DNA of 5,898 nucleotides from UBA4421 sp028228615 (GCA_028228615.1 JAOJBS010000049.1:1-5898); one strand, 5' to 3'; numbered from the stretch's first letter, positions 1 through 5,885 are shown. Program-made: numbers and translations. The notes: generated by a model from the letters alone, not told the origin.

Positions 1-11
1 CCATTCAAAAA

Positions 12-34
12 ATGTGTGTAGAAAATACACATAT
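12..34. repeat. Inverted repeat upstream of the monooxygenase gene, possible operator
   Basis: ATGTGTGTA (12-20) and TACACATAT (26-34) form an inverted repeat around a 5-base spacer, GAAAA. Eight of nine positions are complementary and the ninth would be a G-U wobble in RNA. Read on the minus strand the stem is followed by a T-run, which resembles a weak A+T-rich terminator, but no minus-strand gene in view ends here. It lies about 150 bases before the monooxygenase start. An operator for a regulator of that gene, or the end of a feature left of the window, are both possible; function is inferred. Confidence 0.4.
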
Positions 35-91
35 GGTCAAACTGGGCTTGTCTATTAATGGTGGCTGTTTTGTATGGTTGCGCGGGTGTTG

Positions 92-173
92 CATGATTTT
101 CGAAGGGGTGGTTATGGGCGAATGACCTGCTACTATTTAGGCTTTTGAAACTTCATGAATTTTCGAGGGGCGG
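92..173 (+). repeat. Imperfect 20-base direct repeat in the leader of the monooxygenase gene
   Basis: Two 20-base segments, 92-111 and 154-173, share the pattern CATGA(A)TTTTCGA(A)GGGGnGG. They differ by two compensating one-base shifts and one C/T change, and lie 62 bases apart. Each contains a purine-rich Shine-Dalgarno-like run and is followed by an ATG: 114 after the first copy and 181 after the second. The first ATG opens only Met-Gly-Glu-stop, while the second starts the real gene. It looks like a local duplication of a translation initiation region. Whether it has a regulatory role is unknown. Confidence 0.5.
165..170 (+). promoter_or_regulatory. Ribosome binding site of the monooxygenase gene
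   Basis: GAGGGG lies 10 bases before the ATG at 181. This supports the ATG over the in-frame TTG at 145, which would add 12 residues ahead of the FAD-binding strand. Known relatives such as EthA begin only a few residues before that strand. Confidence 0.55.
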
Positions 174-180
174 ATTTGAT

Positions 181-1698
181 ATGGAACATTTTGACGTAAT
201 TATTGTAGGCGCAGGAATTTCTGGCGTGAGCGCGGCAGTTCACCTAGGCCGAGAATGTCCGGACCAAAGTTACTGCGTCTTAGAGCGCCGTGAAAACGTA
301 GGGGGTACTTGGGACCTCTTTAAATATCCGGGTATTCGCTCAGACAGCGACATGCATACGCTCGGGTTTAACTTTAAACCTTGGAAGGAATCTAAAGCCA
401 TTGCAGATGGTCCCTCTATTTTGAAGTACGTAAAGGAAACTACTCAAGAGTACGGAATCGACGAGCATATCAAGTTCTCGCACAAACTGACCAATGCTCA
501 GTGGTCATCTCACGATGCTAAGTGGACATTGGATGTAGACCACGGAGATGCGCAGACGCAGATGAGCTGTAACTTTTTGTTTATGTGCAGTGGTTACTAC
601 AGTCACGATGAAGTGCACGACCCGCGCATCGACGGCGTAGAAAATTTTGCTGGCGAAGTGGTCAACCCACAGTTCTGGCCTGAGGGCTTAGAGCATAAAG
701 GTAAGCGCGTGGTGGTTGTGGGCAGTGGCGCAACAGCCATGACTTTGGTGCCGAATATGGCCGCAGACGGTGCTCAAGTGACTATGCTGCAACGTTCGCC
801 AACTTATGTGGTGGCGCGGCCAGATCAAGATGCATTAGCCAATTTTCTGCGCAAGATATTGCCGGAAAAGTGGGCGTACAATTTGACCCGCTTCAAAAAT
901 ATTGAGATGCAGCGCTACTTTTATTACCAAACCCGCACGACGCCGGCGAAAGTCAAAAAACAGCTGCTGGATATGGTTAAGCAAATGCTGCCTGAAGGCT
1001 ATGATATGGATAAGCACTTCACACCAAACTATAACCCATGGGATCAACGCCTTTGCTTGGTGCCTAACGCAGATCTGTTTGAATCTATTAAGTCAGGCAA
1101 CGCTGAAGTGGTGACCGCTGAGATAGATCAAATTACCGAGAGCGGTATACGCCTAAAGAATGGTGATGAGTTAGCAGCTGATATCATCGTCCTAGCGACA
1201 GGTTTAAAGCTTGAAGTGCTGGCCGGTGTGCCGTTTTCTGTTGATGGTGAGGCAGTAGATTTTTCTAAGCAATTTACCTACAAAGGCATGATGTACTCGG
1301 GAGTGCCGAATCTTGCCAACACTTTTGGTTATGTGAATGCATCATGGACTTTGCGCGCCGATTTAACCTCTGAGTGGGTTTGTCGTCTTATCGAGCACAT
1401 GAACAAAAGTGGCGCTACCCAGGTGACTCCGGTTTTACGCGAAGAAGACCAAGGTATGCAAACCCTACCTTGGATTGCAGATTTCCCTGCGGGATACATG
1501 CAGCGCGTTATGCACTTGTTTCCGCAACAGGGTGAAGGTCCATGGAAGAATACGCAAAATTTTGCCACAGACAAAAAGATGATTCGTAATGCGCCAGTGG
1601 CAGACAGCGCGCTGGTTTTTTCCGCTAACGGCAAATCTAACTCCGCAGATCCTCGGCAGAGTGAGATTGATGCCCAGCCACAGCAGTCTGCTGGCTAA
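181..1698 (+). CDS. ethA: EthA-like flavin-dependent (class B, Baeyer-Villiger type) monooxygenase
   Basis: This 505-residue protein is predicted to be a soluble FAD- and NADPH-dependent monooxygenase that uses O2 to convert ketones to esters or to oxidise sulfur compounds. From memory it closely resembles Mycobacterium tuberculosis EthA (489 residues) over nearly its whole length. Visible motifs are the FAD-binding GxGxxG (10-15), the GG-T-W...YPG...D motif (41-55), the NADPH-binding GSGATA (181-186), the PWDQR segment with probable catalytic Arg290 (EthA Arg292 by alignment) and an ATG motif (339-341). The Baeyer-Villiger fingerprint FxGxxxHxxxWP is present at 156-167, but residue 162 is Asn (AAC, 664-666), not His. 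The last ~30 residues are a polar tail longer than in EthA. It stands alone on the plus strand, convergent with the MATE gene, and no adjacent EthR-type regulator is visible. Family assignment is firm; substrate is unknown, and the symbol indicates resemblance, not proven orthology. Confidence 0.9.
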   Translation: MEHFDVIIVGAGISGVSAAVHLGRECPDQSYCVLERRENVGGTWDLFKYPGIRSDSDMHTLGFNFKPWKESKAIADGPSILKYVKETTQEYGIDEHIKFSHKLTNAQWSSHDAKWTLDVDHGDAQTQMSCNFLFMCSGYYSHDEVHDPRIDGVENFAGEVVNPQFWPEGLEHKGKRVVVVGSGATAMTLVPNMAADGAQVTMLQRSPTYVVARPDQDALANFLRKILPEKWAYNLTRFKNIEMQRYFYYQTRTTPAKVKKQLLDMVKQMLPEGYDMDKHFTPNYNPWDQRLCLVPNADLFESIKSGNAEVVTAEIDQITESGIRLKNGDELAADIIVLATGLKLEVLAGVPFSVDGEAVDFSKQFTYKGMMYSGVPNLANTFGYVNASWTLRADLTSEWVCRLIEHMNKSGATQVTPVLREEDQGMQTLPWIADFPAGYMQRVMHLFPQQGEGPWKNTQNFATDKKMIRNAPVADSALVFSANGKSNSADPRQSEIDAQPQQSAG

Positions 1699-1713
1699 TG
1701 ATGTCTCACAGGC

Positions 1714-1740
1714 GGCTAGCTTGTTGCAAGCTGCCTTTCT
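1714..1740 (+). terminator. Probable intrinsic terminator of the monooxygenase gene
   Basis: Sixteen bases after the TAA stop, GGC-(T)-AGCTTG (1714-1723) can pair with CAAGCT-GCC (1727-1735) around a TTG loop. This gives nine base pairs with a single bulged T. A short T-rich run, TTTCT (1736-1740), follows. The position in a convergent gap fits a terminator. The bulge and the short U-tract make it moderate rather than strong. Confidence 0.55.
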
Positions 1741-1756
1741 GGTATTCAATTCTGTT

Positions 1757-1777
1757 CCAGCTTCAAGGCTAAGCTGG
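1757..1777. repeat. Perfect 7-base inverted repeat in the convergent intergenic gap
   Basis: CCAGCTT (1757-1763) and AAGCTGG (1771-1777) are exact reverse complements with a 7-base spacer. The site lies 77 bases beyond the end of the MATE gene on the minus strand. Neither strand shows a T-run after the stem, so it is not a standard intrinsic terminator. It may still form a 3' hairpin on the MATE transcript. It shares the AGCTT/AAGCT core with the terminator at 1714-1740. The rest of the gap (1778-1853) has only short self-complementary words. Confidence 0.4.
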
Positions 1778-1853
1778 GTAGGATTGCTTCAGCTGCATAC
1801 CCCAGCCGCTTGTCATAGTTGTTTTCCACAAGTGGTTTGTGCAAATTTTCGCG

Positions 1854-3314
1854 CTAATCCTTGGTCGCAGACAATAGGAGGATTTTCTCCTTGTTGCCGC
1901 TGATATGCCTAAGCCTGATGCCAACACAAACTGCTACAATAAACATGCCTGAAGCAATTCCAGCCCAGTAACCATATACTCTTAGAGGTTCGTCTGTGAT
2001 CAGACCCTCCGCCAATATGTAGCCTATTGGTAGGGCTAAAAGCCAATAGCCGACAAGGCCAAATATCATTGGGACTGTGGTGTCTTTATAGCCGCGTAGA
2101 GCGCCGATAATGACCGCTTGAGCATCATCAATAGTTTGGTACACCGCGATAAATAAAATCAGCACAATGGCGATAGCAATCACTTCAGGATCGTTAGTGA
2201 AAATCGAAACCAGTTGGTAGCGTAGTCCTATAAGCACCAAGCTCATGACCAGCGCATAGCCAATAGAAAACTTAAATATAGCGCCGGCGGTTGATCTTGC
2301 CGCAGCCAAATCGCCACTGCCCACCAAAAATCCAATGCGGATGCTGGCGGCGCTGCCAATGCTCATAGGAATAACATAGGTCATCCAGTTTAGGTTGCCA
2401 GCAATACTGTGGGCGGCCATATCAATCACACCTAAGCGCGCCACTAAAAAACCCACTACGCCAAACAAAGCCATTTCCAAGAAAATAGCAACGCCTATGG
2501 GAATGCCGAGTTTGAGAATATCCCGACAGGTACTGAGTATTGGTGGTTCAAATACCTTAAACAAACCGGTAGCTTTGAAGTAGGGTTTAGGCAGCAGTAC
2601 GAGCATCAGCAGGAGTTGTATCCAAAAGACAATGGCCGTGGCCCAACCGCAGCCTACGCCGCCCATTTCGGGGAAGCCAAATTCGCCGTAGACCAGCGCG
2701 TAGTTGAGAAAGCCGTTGAGCGGTAGCACGCTGCCGGCGATAAGCATAGGGGGGCGTGTTTGTCCCAGACCCTCTAGCGTATGACGCAGTGCCACATAAA
2801 TAATAATGGGTGGCACGCCCCAACTGATGGCATATAAATAATCGCTGGCAATGTCAGCTATGACAGGTTCAATGCCGGTCCATTCGTAAACGATGCTAGC
2901 GTTATGCAGAAGCAGCATCATCAACGCGCTGCTGGCTAGAGAGAGCCACAGGCCTTGGCGAATTTGGTGGCCGATATCGCCCATTTTATTTGCGCCACGC
3001 AAATGCGAGGTAATGGGTGCTAGCGCCATGGTGACCCCAGTGAGCAACATAAACGCTGGCCACAGCACATTGCCACCAAGGGAAACGCCTGCAAGGTCGG
3101 CGGCGGAATAACGTCCGGCCATTGCGGTGTCTATAAAGCCCGTACCCATGATAAAAAACTGTGTCAGTACCATTGGCCAACCCAGCGTAAAAAGAGGCGC
3201 TAAGCTCTGTCTAAAGCTTTGTTTCTGCCCAGGGAGATTTATGGCTGAGTGTGCTGGAGCAGGATTCGCGCCATCAGCTGAAGTGGGTTCTGTTGTCATA
3301 AGGGCGCCGGGCAT
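1854..3314 (-). CDS. norM: MATE family multidrug efflux transporter, NorM type
   Basis: This 486-residue integral membrane protein is predicted to export cationic drugs or toxic organic compounds across the inner membrane in exchange for Na+ or H+. After a polar, Ala/Pro/Ser-rich cytoplasmic N-terminus of about 35 residues come roughly twelve hydrophobic segments. Segment 1 carries GWPMVLTQ (45-52) and GFIDTAMAGRYSAADLAGVSLG (59-80), typical of NorM. Three acidic residues known to matter for cation binding in Vibrio cholerae NorM appear conserved by alignment from memory: Asp62, Glu280 (IFLE) and Asp396 (YQTID). The LRGYKD motif (406-411) follows. The size is normal for the family allowing for the N-terminal extension. 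The start is uncertain: ATG at 3314 or the in-frame ATG at 3299 (481 residues), neither with a clear Shine-Dalgarno sequence. A promoter and overlapping palindrome lie just upstream, suggesting independent, repressible expression. It is last of three same-strand genes, 260 bases beyond the dioxygenase gene. Confidence 0.93.
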   Translation of the reverse strand: MPGALMTTEPTSADGANPAPAHSAINLPGQKQSFRQSLAPLFTLGWPMVLTQFFIMGTGFIDTAMAGRYSAADLAGVSLGGNVLWPAFMLLTGVTMALAPITSHLRGANKMGDIGHQIRQGLWLSLASSALMMLLLHNASIVYEWTGIEPVIADIASDYLYAISWGVPPIIIYVALRHTLEGLGQTRPPMLIAGSVLPLNGFLNYALVYGEFGFPEMGGVGCGWATAIVFWIQLLLMLVLLPKPYFKATGLFKVFEPPILSTCRDILKLGIPIGVAIFLEMALFGVVGFLVARLGVIDMAAHSIAGNLNWMTYVIPMSIGSAASIRIGFLVGSGDLAAARSTAGAIFKFSIGYALVMSLVLIGLRYQLVSIFTNDPEVIAIAIVLILFIAVYQTIDDAQAVIIGALRGYKDTTVPMIFGLVGYWLLALPIGYILAEGLITDEPLRVYGYWAGIASGMFIVAVCVGIRLRHISGNKEKILLLSATKD

Positions 3315-3353
3315 TCCAGTTTAGTTCGCTAATTGCAGCCGCAGTTAGCGCTT

Positions 3354-3376
3354 CGCTCACCAATTTTAAGTGAGCG
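3354..3376. promoter_or_regulatory. Palindrome over the MATE promoter -10 box, candidate repressor operator
   Basis: CGCTCAC (3354-3360) and GTGAGCG (3370-3376) are perfect reverse complements separated by a 9-base A+T-rich spacer. That spacer contains the predicted -10 box of the MATE gene. A 23-base two-fold symmetric site covering a -10 element is a typical arrangement for TetR- or MarR-type repressors that control efflux pumps. No such regulator gene is visible in the window, so the protein that might bind is unknown. Confidence 0.45.
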
Positions 3377-3392
3377 GTTGGATAATTGTCTT
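3363..3392 (-). promoter_or_regulatory. Candidate sigma-70 promoter for the MATE gene
   Basis: On the minus strand, AAGACA (3392-3387, four of six matches to TTGACA) is followed after 18 bases by TAAAAT (3368-3363, five of six matches to TATAAT). Transcription would start near 3356, leaving about 42 bases before the ATG at 3314. This is pattern matching only. Confidence 0.45.
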
Positions 3393-3508
3393 GAAGATAA
3401 AAGTGCCGTCATGCTGGGACAGCGCGTAGGTTTTGTAAATCAGTTATTGATTAAAACAGGCTACGTGGCGGCTCATAGTCACGGGAGCGAGCCAAAGGAC
3501 CGAGTTAA

Positions 3509-3547
3509 AGCATTCAGTCAGAGTCTGTAGCCAGAGCATTCAGTCAG
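3509..3547. repeat. Pair of exact 13-base direct repeats in the dioxygenase-MATE gap
   Basis: AGCATTCAGTCAG occurs at 3509-3521 and again at 3535-3547, 26 bases apart start to start. The site lies 28-66 bases beyond the dioxygenase stop codon, in a 260-base gap with no convincing gene. No U-tract hairpin terminator is evident between the dioxygenase stop and the MATE promoter. The repeat could be a short duplication or a tandem protein-binding site; the sequence does not decide. Confidence 0.5.
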
Positions 3548-3574
3548 CCCGCCCACCTAGAACCGTCACCGAGT

Positions 3575-4423
3575 CTAAGGTGCGCTGGGCCGCTCGTTGC
3601 CCAAAATGGAGACGCGCTCGCCATAGCGGCTATCCGGCCAGTAATCCCACACCGCATGGTGCTGGGTGCAACGGTTGTCCCACAAGGTTAGCGTGTTGGG
3701 CTGCCATTGCACGCGACAGGTGAGTCGGTGGGTTCTGGTAATGTGGTCAAACAGCGCGCCAAGCAACGCCTTGCTCTCCCAACCACTCATGCCCTTAATG
3801 TGTGAGGTGAAGCCACTGTTCACAAACAAGATCTTTTTCCCTGTTTCTGGGTGGGCGATCACTACAGGGTGTTCATTCTTTGGGTAAGCCTCCCCCTCAG
3901 GCGCAGCCACTTTGTAGTTGCCAAGGTAAGGTAGCGCGCCATCGTGTATCGCCGTGAGGCCGCCAAGTACCTCTTTCATGGTGTCGCTGAGTAGGTCGTA
4001 GGCCAAATACATGTTGGCAAAGAGCGTGTCGCCACCGCCACTTTCTGGTGTTTCTTTGATGTAAAGGGCTGAAGCCATTGGCGGAATTTCATCGCAGGTA
4101 ACATCCGTATGCCAGGCGTTGCCCGCAGTATAGGCTGAGTTTTTGGTGGTTTTGACCGAAAGGATTTCTGGGTCGCCGCCATAGCTGTGCTGCATTGGAT
4201 GCACATGTAGCGTGCCAAATTTTCGCGCAAAGGCTTTATGTTGCTCGCGATCAATGTCTTGGTCGCGAAAGACAATGACCTTCCAGTCTAGCCACGCTTG
4301 GTAGATTTCACTGAACTGTTCGTTAGACAGATCTTGCGACAGGTCCACGCCAGATATTTGTGCACCAATGTGCGGTGTTAGACTGTCTACCCCGATGGAT
4401 TCGAATCCGCTGATCATTGCCAT
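3575..4423 (-). CDS. TauD/TfdA-family Fe(II)/2-oxoglutarate-dependent dioxygenase
   Basis: This 282-residue soluble enzyme is predicted to couple decarboxylation of 2-oxoglutarate to hydroxylation of an organic substrate, often cleaving a C-S or C-O bond in this family. The iron facial triad is visible as His105-x-Asp107 (in AWHTDVT) and the distal His255 (in CTQHHA). Arg266 should bind the 2-oxoglutarate carboxylate. Arg270 falls where Escherichia coli TauD has the arginine that contacts the taurine sulfonate, so an anionic substrate is possible. Segments LHVHP (72-76) and SGGGDTLFANMYLAYD (128-143) are also typical. Length matches TauD (283) and TfdA. The ATG at 4423 has a good Shine-Dalgarno sequence. 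It lies 131 bases downstream of the acyl-CoA dehydrogenase gene on the same strand, with a -10-like TATAAT in between. No ssuEADCB- or tauABC-like transporter genes are in view, so a sulfonate role has no contextual support and no symbol is given. Confidence 0.92.
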   Translation of the reverse strand: MAMISGFESIGVDSLTPHIGAQISGVDLSQDLSNEQFSEIYQAWLDWKVIVFRDQDIDREQHKAFARKFGTLHVHPMQHSYGGDPEILSVKTTKNSAYTAGNAWHTDVTCDEIPPMASALYIKETPESGGGDTLFANMYLAYDLLSDTMKEVLGGLTAIHDGALPYLGNYKVAAPEGEAYPKNEHPVVIAHPETGKKILFVNSGFTSHIKGMSGWESKALLGALFDHITRTHRLTCRVQWQPNTLTLWDNRCTQHHAVWDYWPDSRYGERVSILGNERPSAP

Positions 4424-4429
4424 GCTTAT

Positions 4430-4435
4430 CTCCCC
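4430..4435 (-). promoter_or_regulatory. Ribosome binding site of the dioxygenase gene
   Basis: On the minus strand GGGGAG lies six bases before the ATG at 4423. This favours that start over the second in-frame ATG at 4417. Confidence 0.7.
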
Positions 4436-4488
4436 AGATTTAGATGCTTGTAACTTTTCGCGCCACCACTGCGCAGCGCTCGCGTTTA

Positions 4489-4494
4489 ATTATA
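4489..4494 (-). promoter_or_regulatory. Candidate -10 box for the dioxygenase gene
   Basis: The minus strand reads TATAAT, a perfect -10 match directly preceded by TG. Transcription would begin near 4482, giving a leader of about 58 bases before the dioxygenase ATG. No good -35 box sits at 16-18 bases; the nearest TTG-containing word (TTGGAA) is 21 bases away. The dioxygenase may therefore be transcribed separately from the acyl-CoA dehydrogenase, but the evidence is weak. Confidence 0.35.
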
Positions 4495-4509
4495 CAGGCC
4501 TTTTGCACA

Positions 4510-4564
4510 GATCTTTTCCAACAGACCTTGTCAGGCTGATCTTGTTAGGCAGGCCTATTCAGGC
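4510..4564. repeat. Imperfect 14-base tandem repeat, four units
   Basis: Units start at 4510, 4524, 4538 and 4552, exactly 14 bases apart, with a rough consensus of GAYCTTGTYAGGC plus one base. Compared with the second unit over 13 bases, the first matches at 8, the third at 11 and the fourth at 10 positions. The fourth unit overlaps the last codons and stop of the acyl-CoA dehydrogenase gene (4555-4564). A further degraded copy may begin near 4497. The array fills much of the gap before the dioxygenase gene. I see no convincing terminator hairpin in it. Confidence 0.5.
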
Positions 4565-5733
4565 AAACCAAGCACGCGCTTAGAAATAATGTTTGCTTGG
4601 ATCTCATTGCTGCCGCCATAAATGGTGGTGGCTTTGGTGTGCAACCATTCTTCCACGCTGGTGATTTCCATTTCGCTGAATTCGTTGCCGCTTACGCCTA
4701 AGCCTTTAAATCCCATGAGTTCGCGCTTAAGTTCTGCGCCGTCTTGTTGTAGCGCCGCGCCATACAGTTTAAATATGGAAGTGGCCGCGCCAGGCGTACC
4801 TGATTTATTTTCCGCGTTTGCGCGTTGTGCGGTTAGGCGAAATGCAGCCCTGTTCATATTGAGTGTGGTGACTTTTTCGCGGATGGCGGAATCGTCTATT
4901 TTACCGTCGCGTTCACCCACATAATTTTTCGCAATTTCTACCAAACCACTGCCCGGTTGTGTAGGGCGTGCTCCGCCATTCAGACCGCCAATGCCTGAGC
5001 GTTCATACTGCAGTAGGCGCTTACCTACAGACCAGCCTTTATTCAATTCGCCGACCAAGTTGTCTTTGTCGGCAATGGCGTCATCAAAGAATGTTTCGCC
5101 AAAAGGCGAGGAACCAGAAATCAATCTGATGGGTTTAACGCTGACCCCGGGCTGATCCATGGTTAATAAAACAAAGCTGATGCCCTCATGCTTAGGAGCG
5201 TCTGGATCGGTTCTAACCAGTGCGAACATCCAGTCTGCTGTGGCCGCGCCAGAGGTCCAAATCTTTTGACCATTAATCACAAAGTGATCGCCTTTATCCT
5301 CTGCCTTAGAGTTGAGTGCGGCTAAGTCGGACCCTGCATTAGGCTCGGAATAGCCTTGGCACCACTGAACCTCTCCGCGAATGATCTTTGGCATGTGGCG
5401 CTCTTTCTGGGCCTGGGTGCCGTATTCAAGCAGGGTAGGGCCGATCATTGTCATGCCCATGCCGCCTAATGGCATGCGCGCGCCAATATTGCCCATTTCC
5501 TCGTAGAAAACTTTTGCCTGAGCAGTGCTGAGTCCGCCGCCACCAAACTCTGTTGGCCAAGTGGGGGCCGTAAAGCCCTTTTCCGCACAGCGCTCCAGCC
5601 AAAGGGCAACATCTGGTTCTAATTCGATCTTGGTGCTGCCAACGGCAATTTGCCCCGGCCCCTTGGCGCCTTCAGGGCAATTCTCAGCTAACCATCCACG
5701 CACTTCACTACGAAACTCTGCTATTTCACTCAT
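4555..5733 (-). CDS. Acyl-CoA dehydrogenase (FadE family)
   Basis: This 392-residue flavoprotein is predicted to introduce the alpha-beta double bond into an acyl-CoA, using FAD and passing electrons to an electron-transfer flavoprotein. The N-terminal helical domain runs to about residue 120. The family signature GYSEPNAGSD is at 127-136 and the FAD-contacting KIWTSGA at 157-163. The C-terminal helical domain ends with IYGGSNEIQ (371-379). That motif has Gly373 where medium-chain enzymes carry the catalytic Glu before GT. However, QYERSGIGG supplies Glu244 at the position used as base by isovaleryl- and long-chain acyl-CoA dehydrogenases, so the enzyme is probably active. I chose the ATG at 5733, with GAGA six bases upstream, over an in-frame TTG at 5745. 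The length is usual. It diverges from a gene starting at 5886 and lies upstream of the dioxygenase. A branched-chain, cyclic or steroid side-chain acyl-CoA substrate is possible but unproven. Confidence 0.93.
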   Translation of the reverse strand: MSEIAEFRSEVRGWLAENCPEGAKGPGQIAVGSTKIELEPDVALWLERCAEKGFTAPTWPTEFGGGGLSTAQAKVFYEEMGNIGARMPLGGMGMTMIGPTLLEYGTQAQKERHMPKIIRGEVQWCQGYSEPNAGSDLAALNSKAEDKGDHFVINGQKIWTSGAATADWMFALVRTDPDAPKHEGISFVLLTMDQPGVSVKPIRLISGSSPFGETFFDDAIADKDNLVGELNKGWSVGKRLLQYERSGIGGLNGGARPTQPGSGLVEIAKNYVGERDGKIDDSAIREKVTTLNMNRAAFRLTAQRANAENKSGTPGAATSIFKLYGAALQQDGAELKRELMGFKGLGVSGNEFSEMEITSVEEWLHTKATTIYGGSNEIQANIISKRVLGLPE

Positions 5734-5771
5734 CGACTGTCTCAAATTTTCTGCAATACAAAACTCTACTC

Positions 5772-5818
5772 GTTATAGACTATGAAACTCAATATAGAAA
5801 TCGCATGAGTTTTGTTGA
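5772..5818 (-). promoter_or_regulatory. Candidate promoter(s) for the acyl-CoA dehydrogenase gene
   Basis: Two overlapping candidates lie on the minus strand. One is TCAACA (5818-5813), a 16-base spacer and TATATT (5796-5791), matching four and five of six consensus positions. The other is a -10-like TATAAC (5777-5772) with a poor -35. Either would give a leader of about 30-50 bases before the ATG at 5733. They share the divergent control region 5746-5885 with the plus-strand gene beginning at 5886. Confidence 0.35.
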
Positions 5819-5823
5819 CACTT

Positions 5824-5833
5824 TTGGCGCCAA
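5824..5833. promoter_or_regulatory. 10-base palindrome in the divergent control region
   Basis: TTGGCGCCAA is a perfect two-fold symmetric 10-mer. It lies between the two divergent genes, just past a consensus TTGACA hexamer on the plus strand (5815-5820). That hexamer has no good -10 at 17 bases. A weaker pair, TTGGCG (5824-5829) and TATGGT (5847-5852) with a 17-base spacer, overlaps the palindrome. The site could bind a regulator acting on one or both genes; the element is short and this is inference. Confidence 0.3.
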
Positions 5834-5874
5834 CGTGGCGACAACTTATGGTAAGGCGCAAGAAAAACAGACTT

Positions 5875-5880
5875 GGGAGG
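5875..5880 (+). promoter_or_regulatory. Ribosome binding site of the gene entering at the right edge
   Basis: GGGAGG ends five bases before the ATG at 5886. It is a strong Shine-Dalgarno match at standard spacing and the main evidence that a gene begins there. Confidence 0.65.
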
Positions 5881-5885
5881 GTTAA

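Noticed and set aside
93..125. Ten-codon plus-strand frame in the monooxygenase leader
   Set aside because: It has no ribosome binding site at its own ATG and no recognisable peptide. It arises from the duplicated element described separately.
145..180. Upstream TTG start extending the monooxygenase by 12 residues
   Set aside because: The ATG at 181 has a ribosome binding site and the expected short distance to the FAD-binding strand. The extension is not family-like and covers the ribosome binding site itself.
1824..1846. Short self-complementary words (CCAC/GTGG, CACAA/TTGTG) just past the MATE stop codon, considered as a terminator
   Set aside because: The stems are only 4-5 bases and no T-run follows on the minus strand.
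3470..3493. GGCTC/GAGCC inverted repeat with a 14-base loop, considered as a terminator for the dioxygenase
   Set aside because: The stem is five bases with a large loop and no U-tract, which is expected by chance.
3333..3530. Plus-strand open frame of 65 codons in the dioxygenase-MATE gap
   Set aside because: It starts with TTG inside the predicted MATE promoter, has no ribosome binding site, and its translation resembles nothing I recognise. The direct repeats at 3509-3547 overlap its end.
3976..4275. 99-codon minus-strand open frame inside the dioxygenase gene
   Set aside because: It is an out-of-frame shadow of a gene with a complete set of catalytic motifs.
5734..5745. Upstream TTG start extending the acyl-CoA dehydrogenase by four residues
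   Set aside because: The TTG is part of the TTGAGA sequence that serves as the likely Shine-Dalgarno region for the ATG at 5733.
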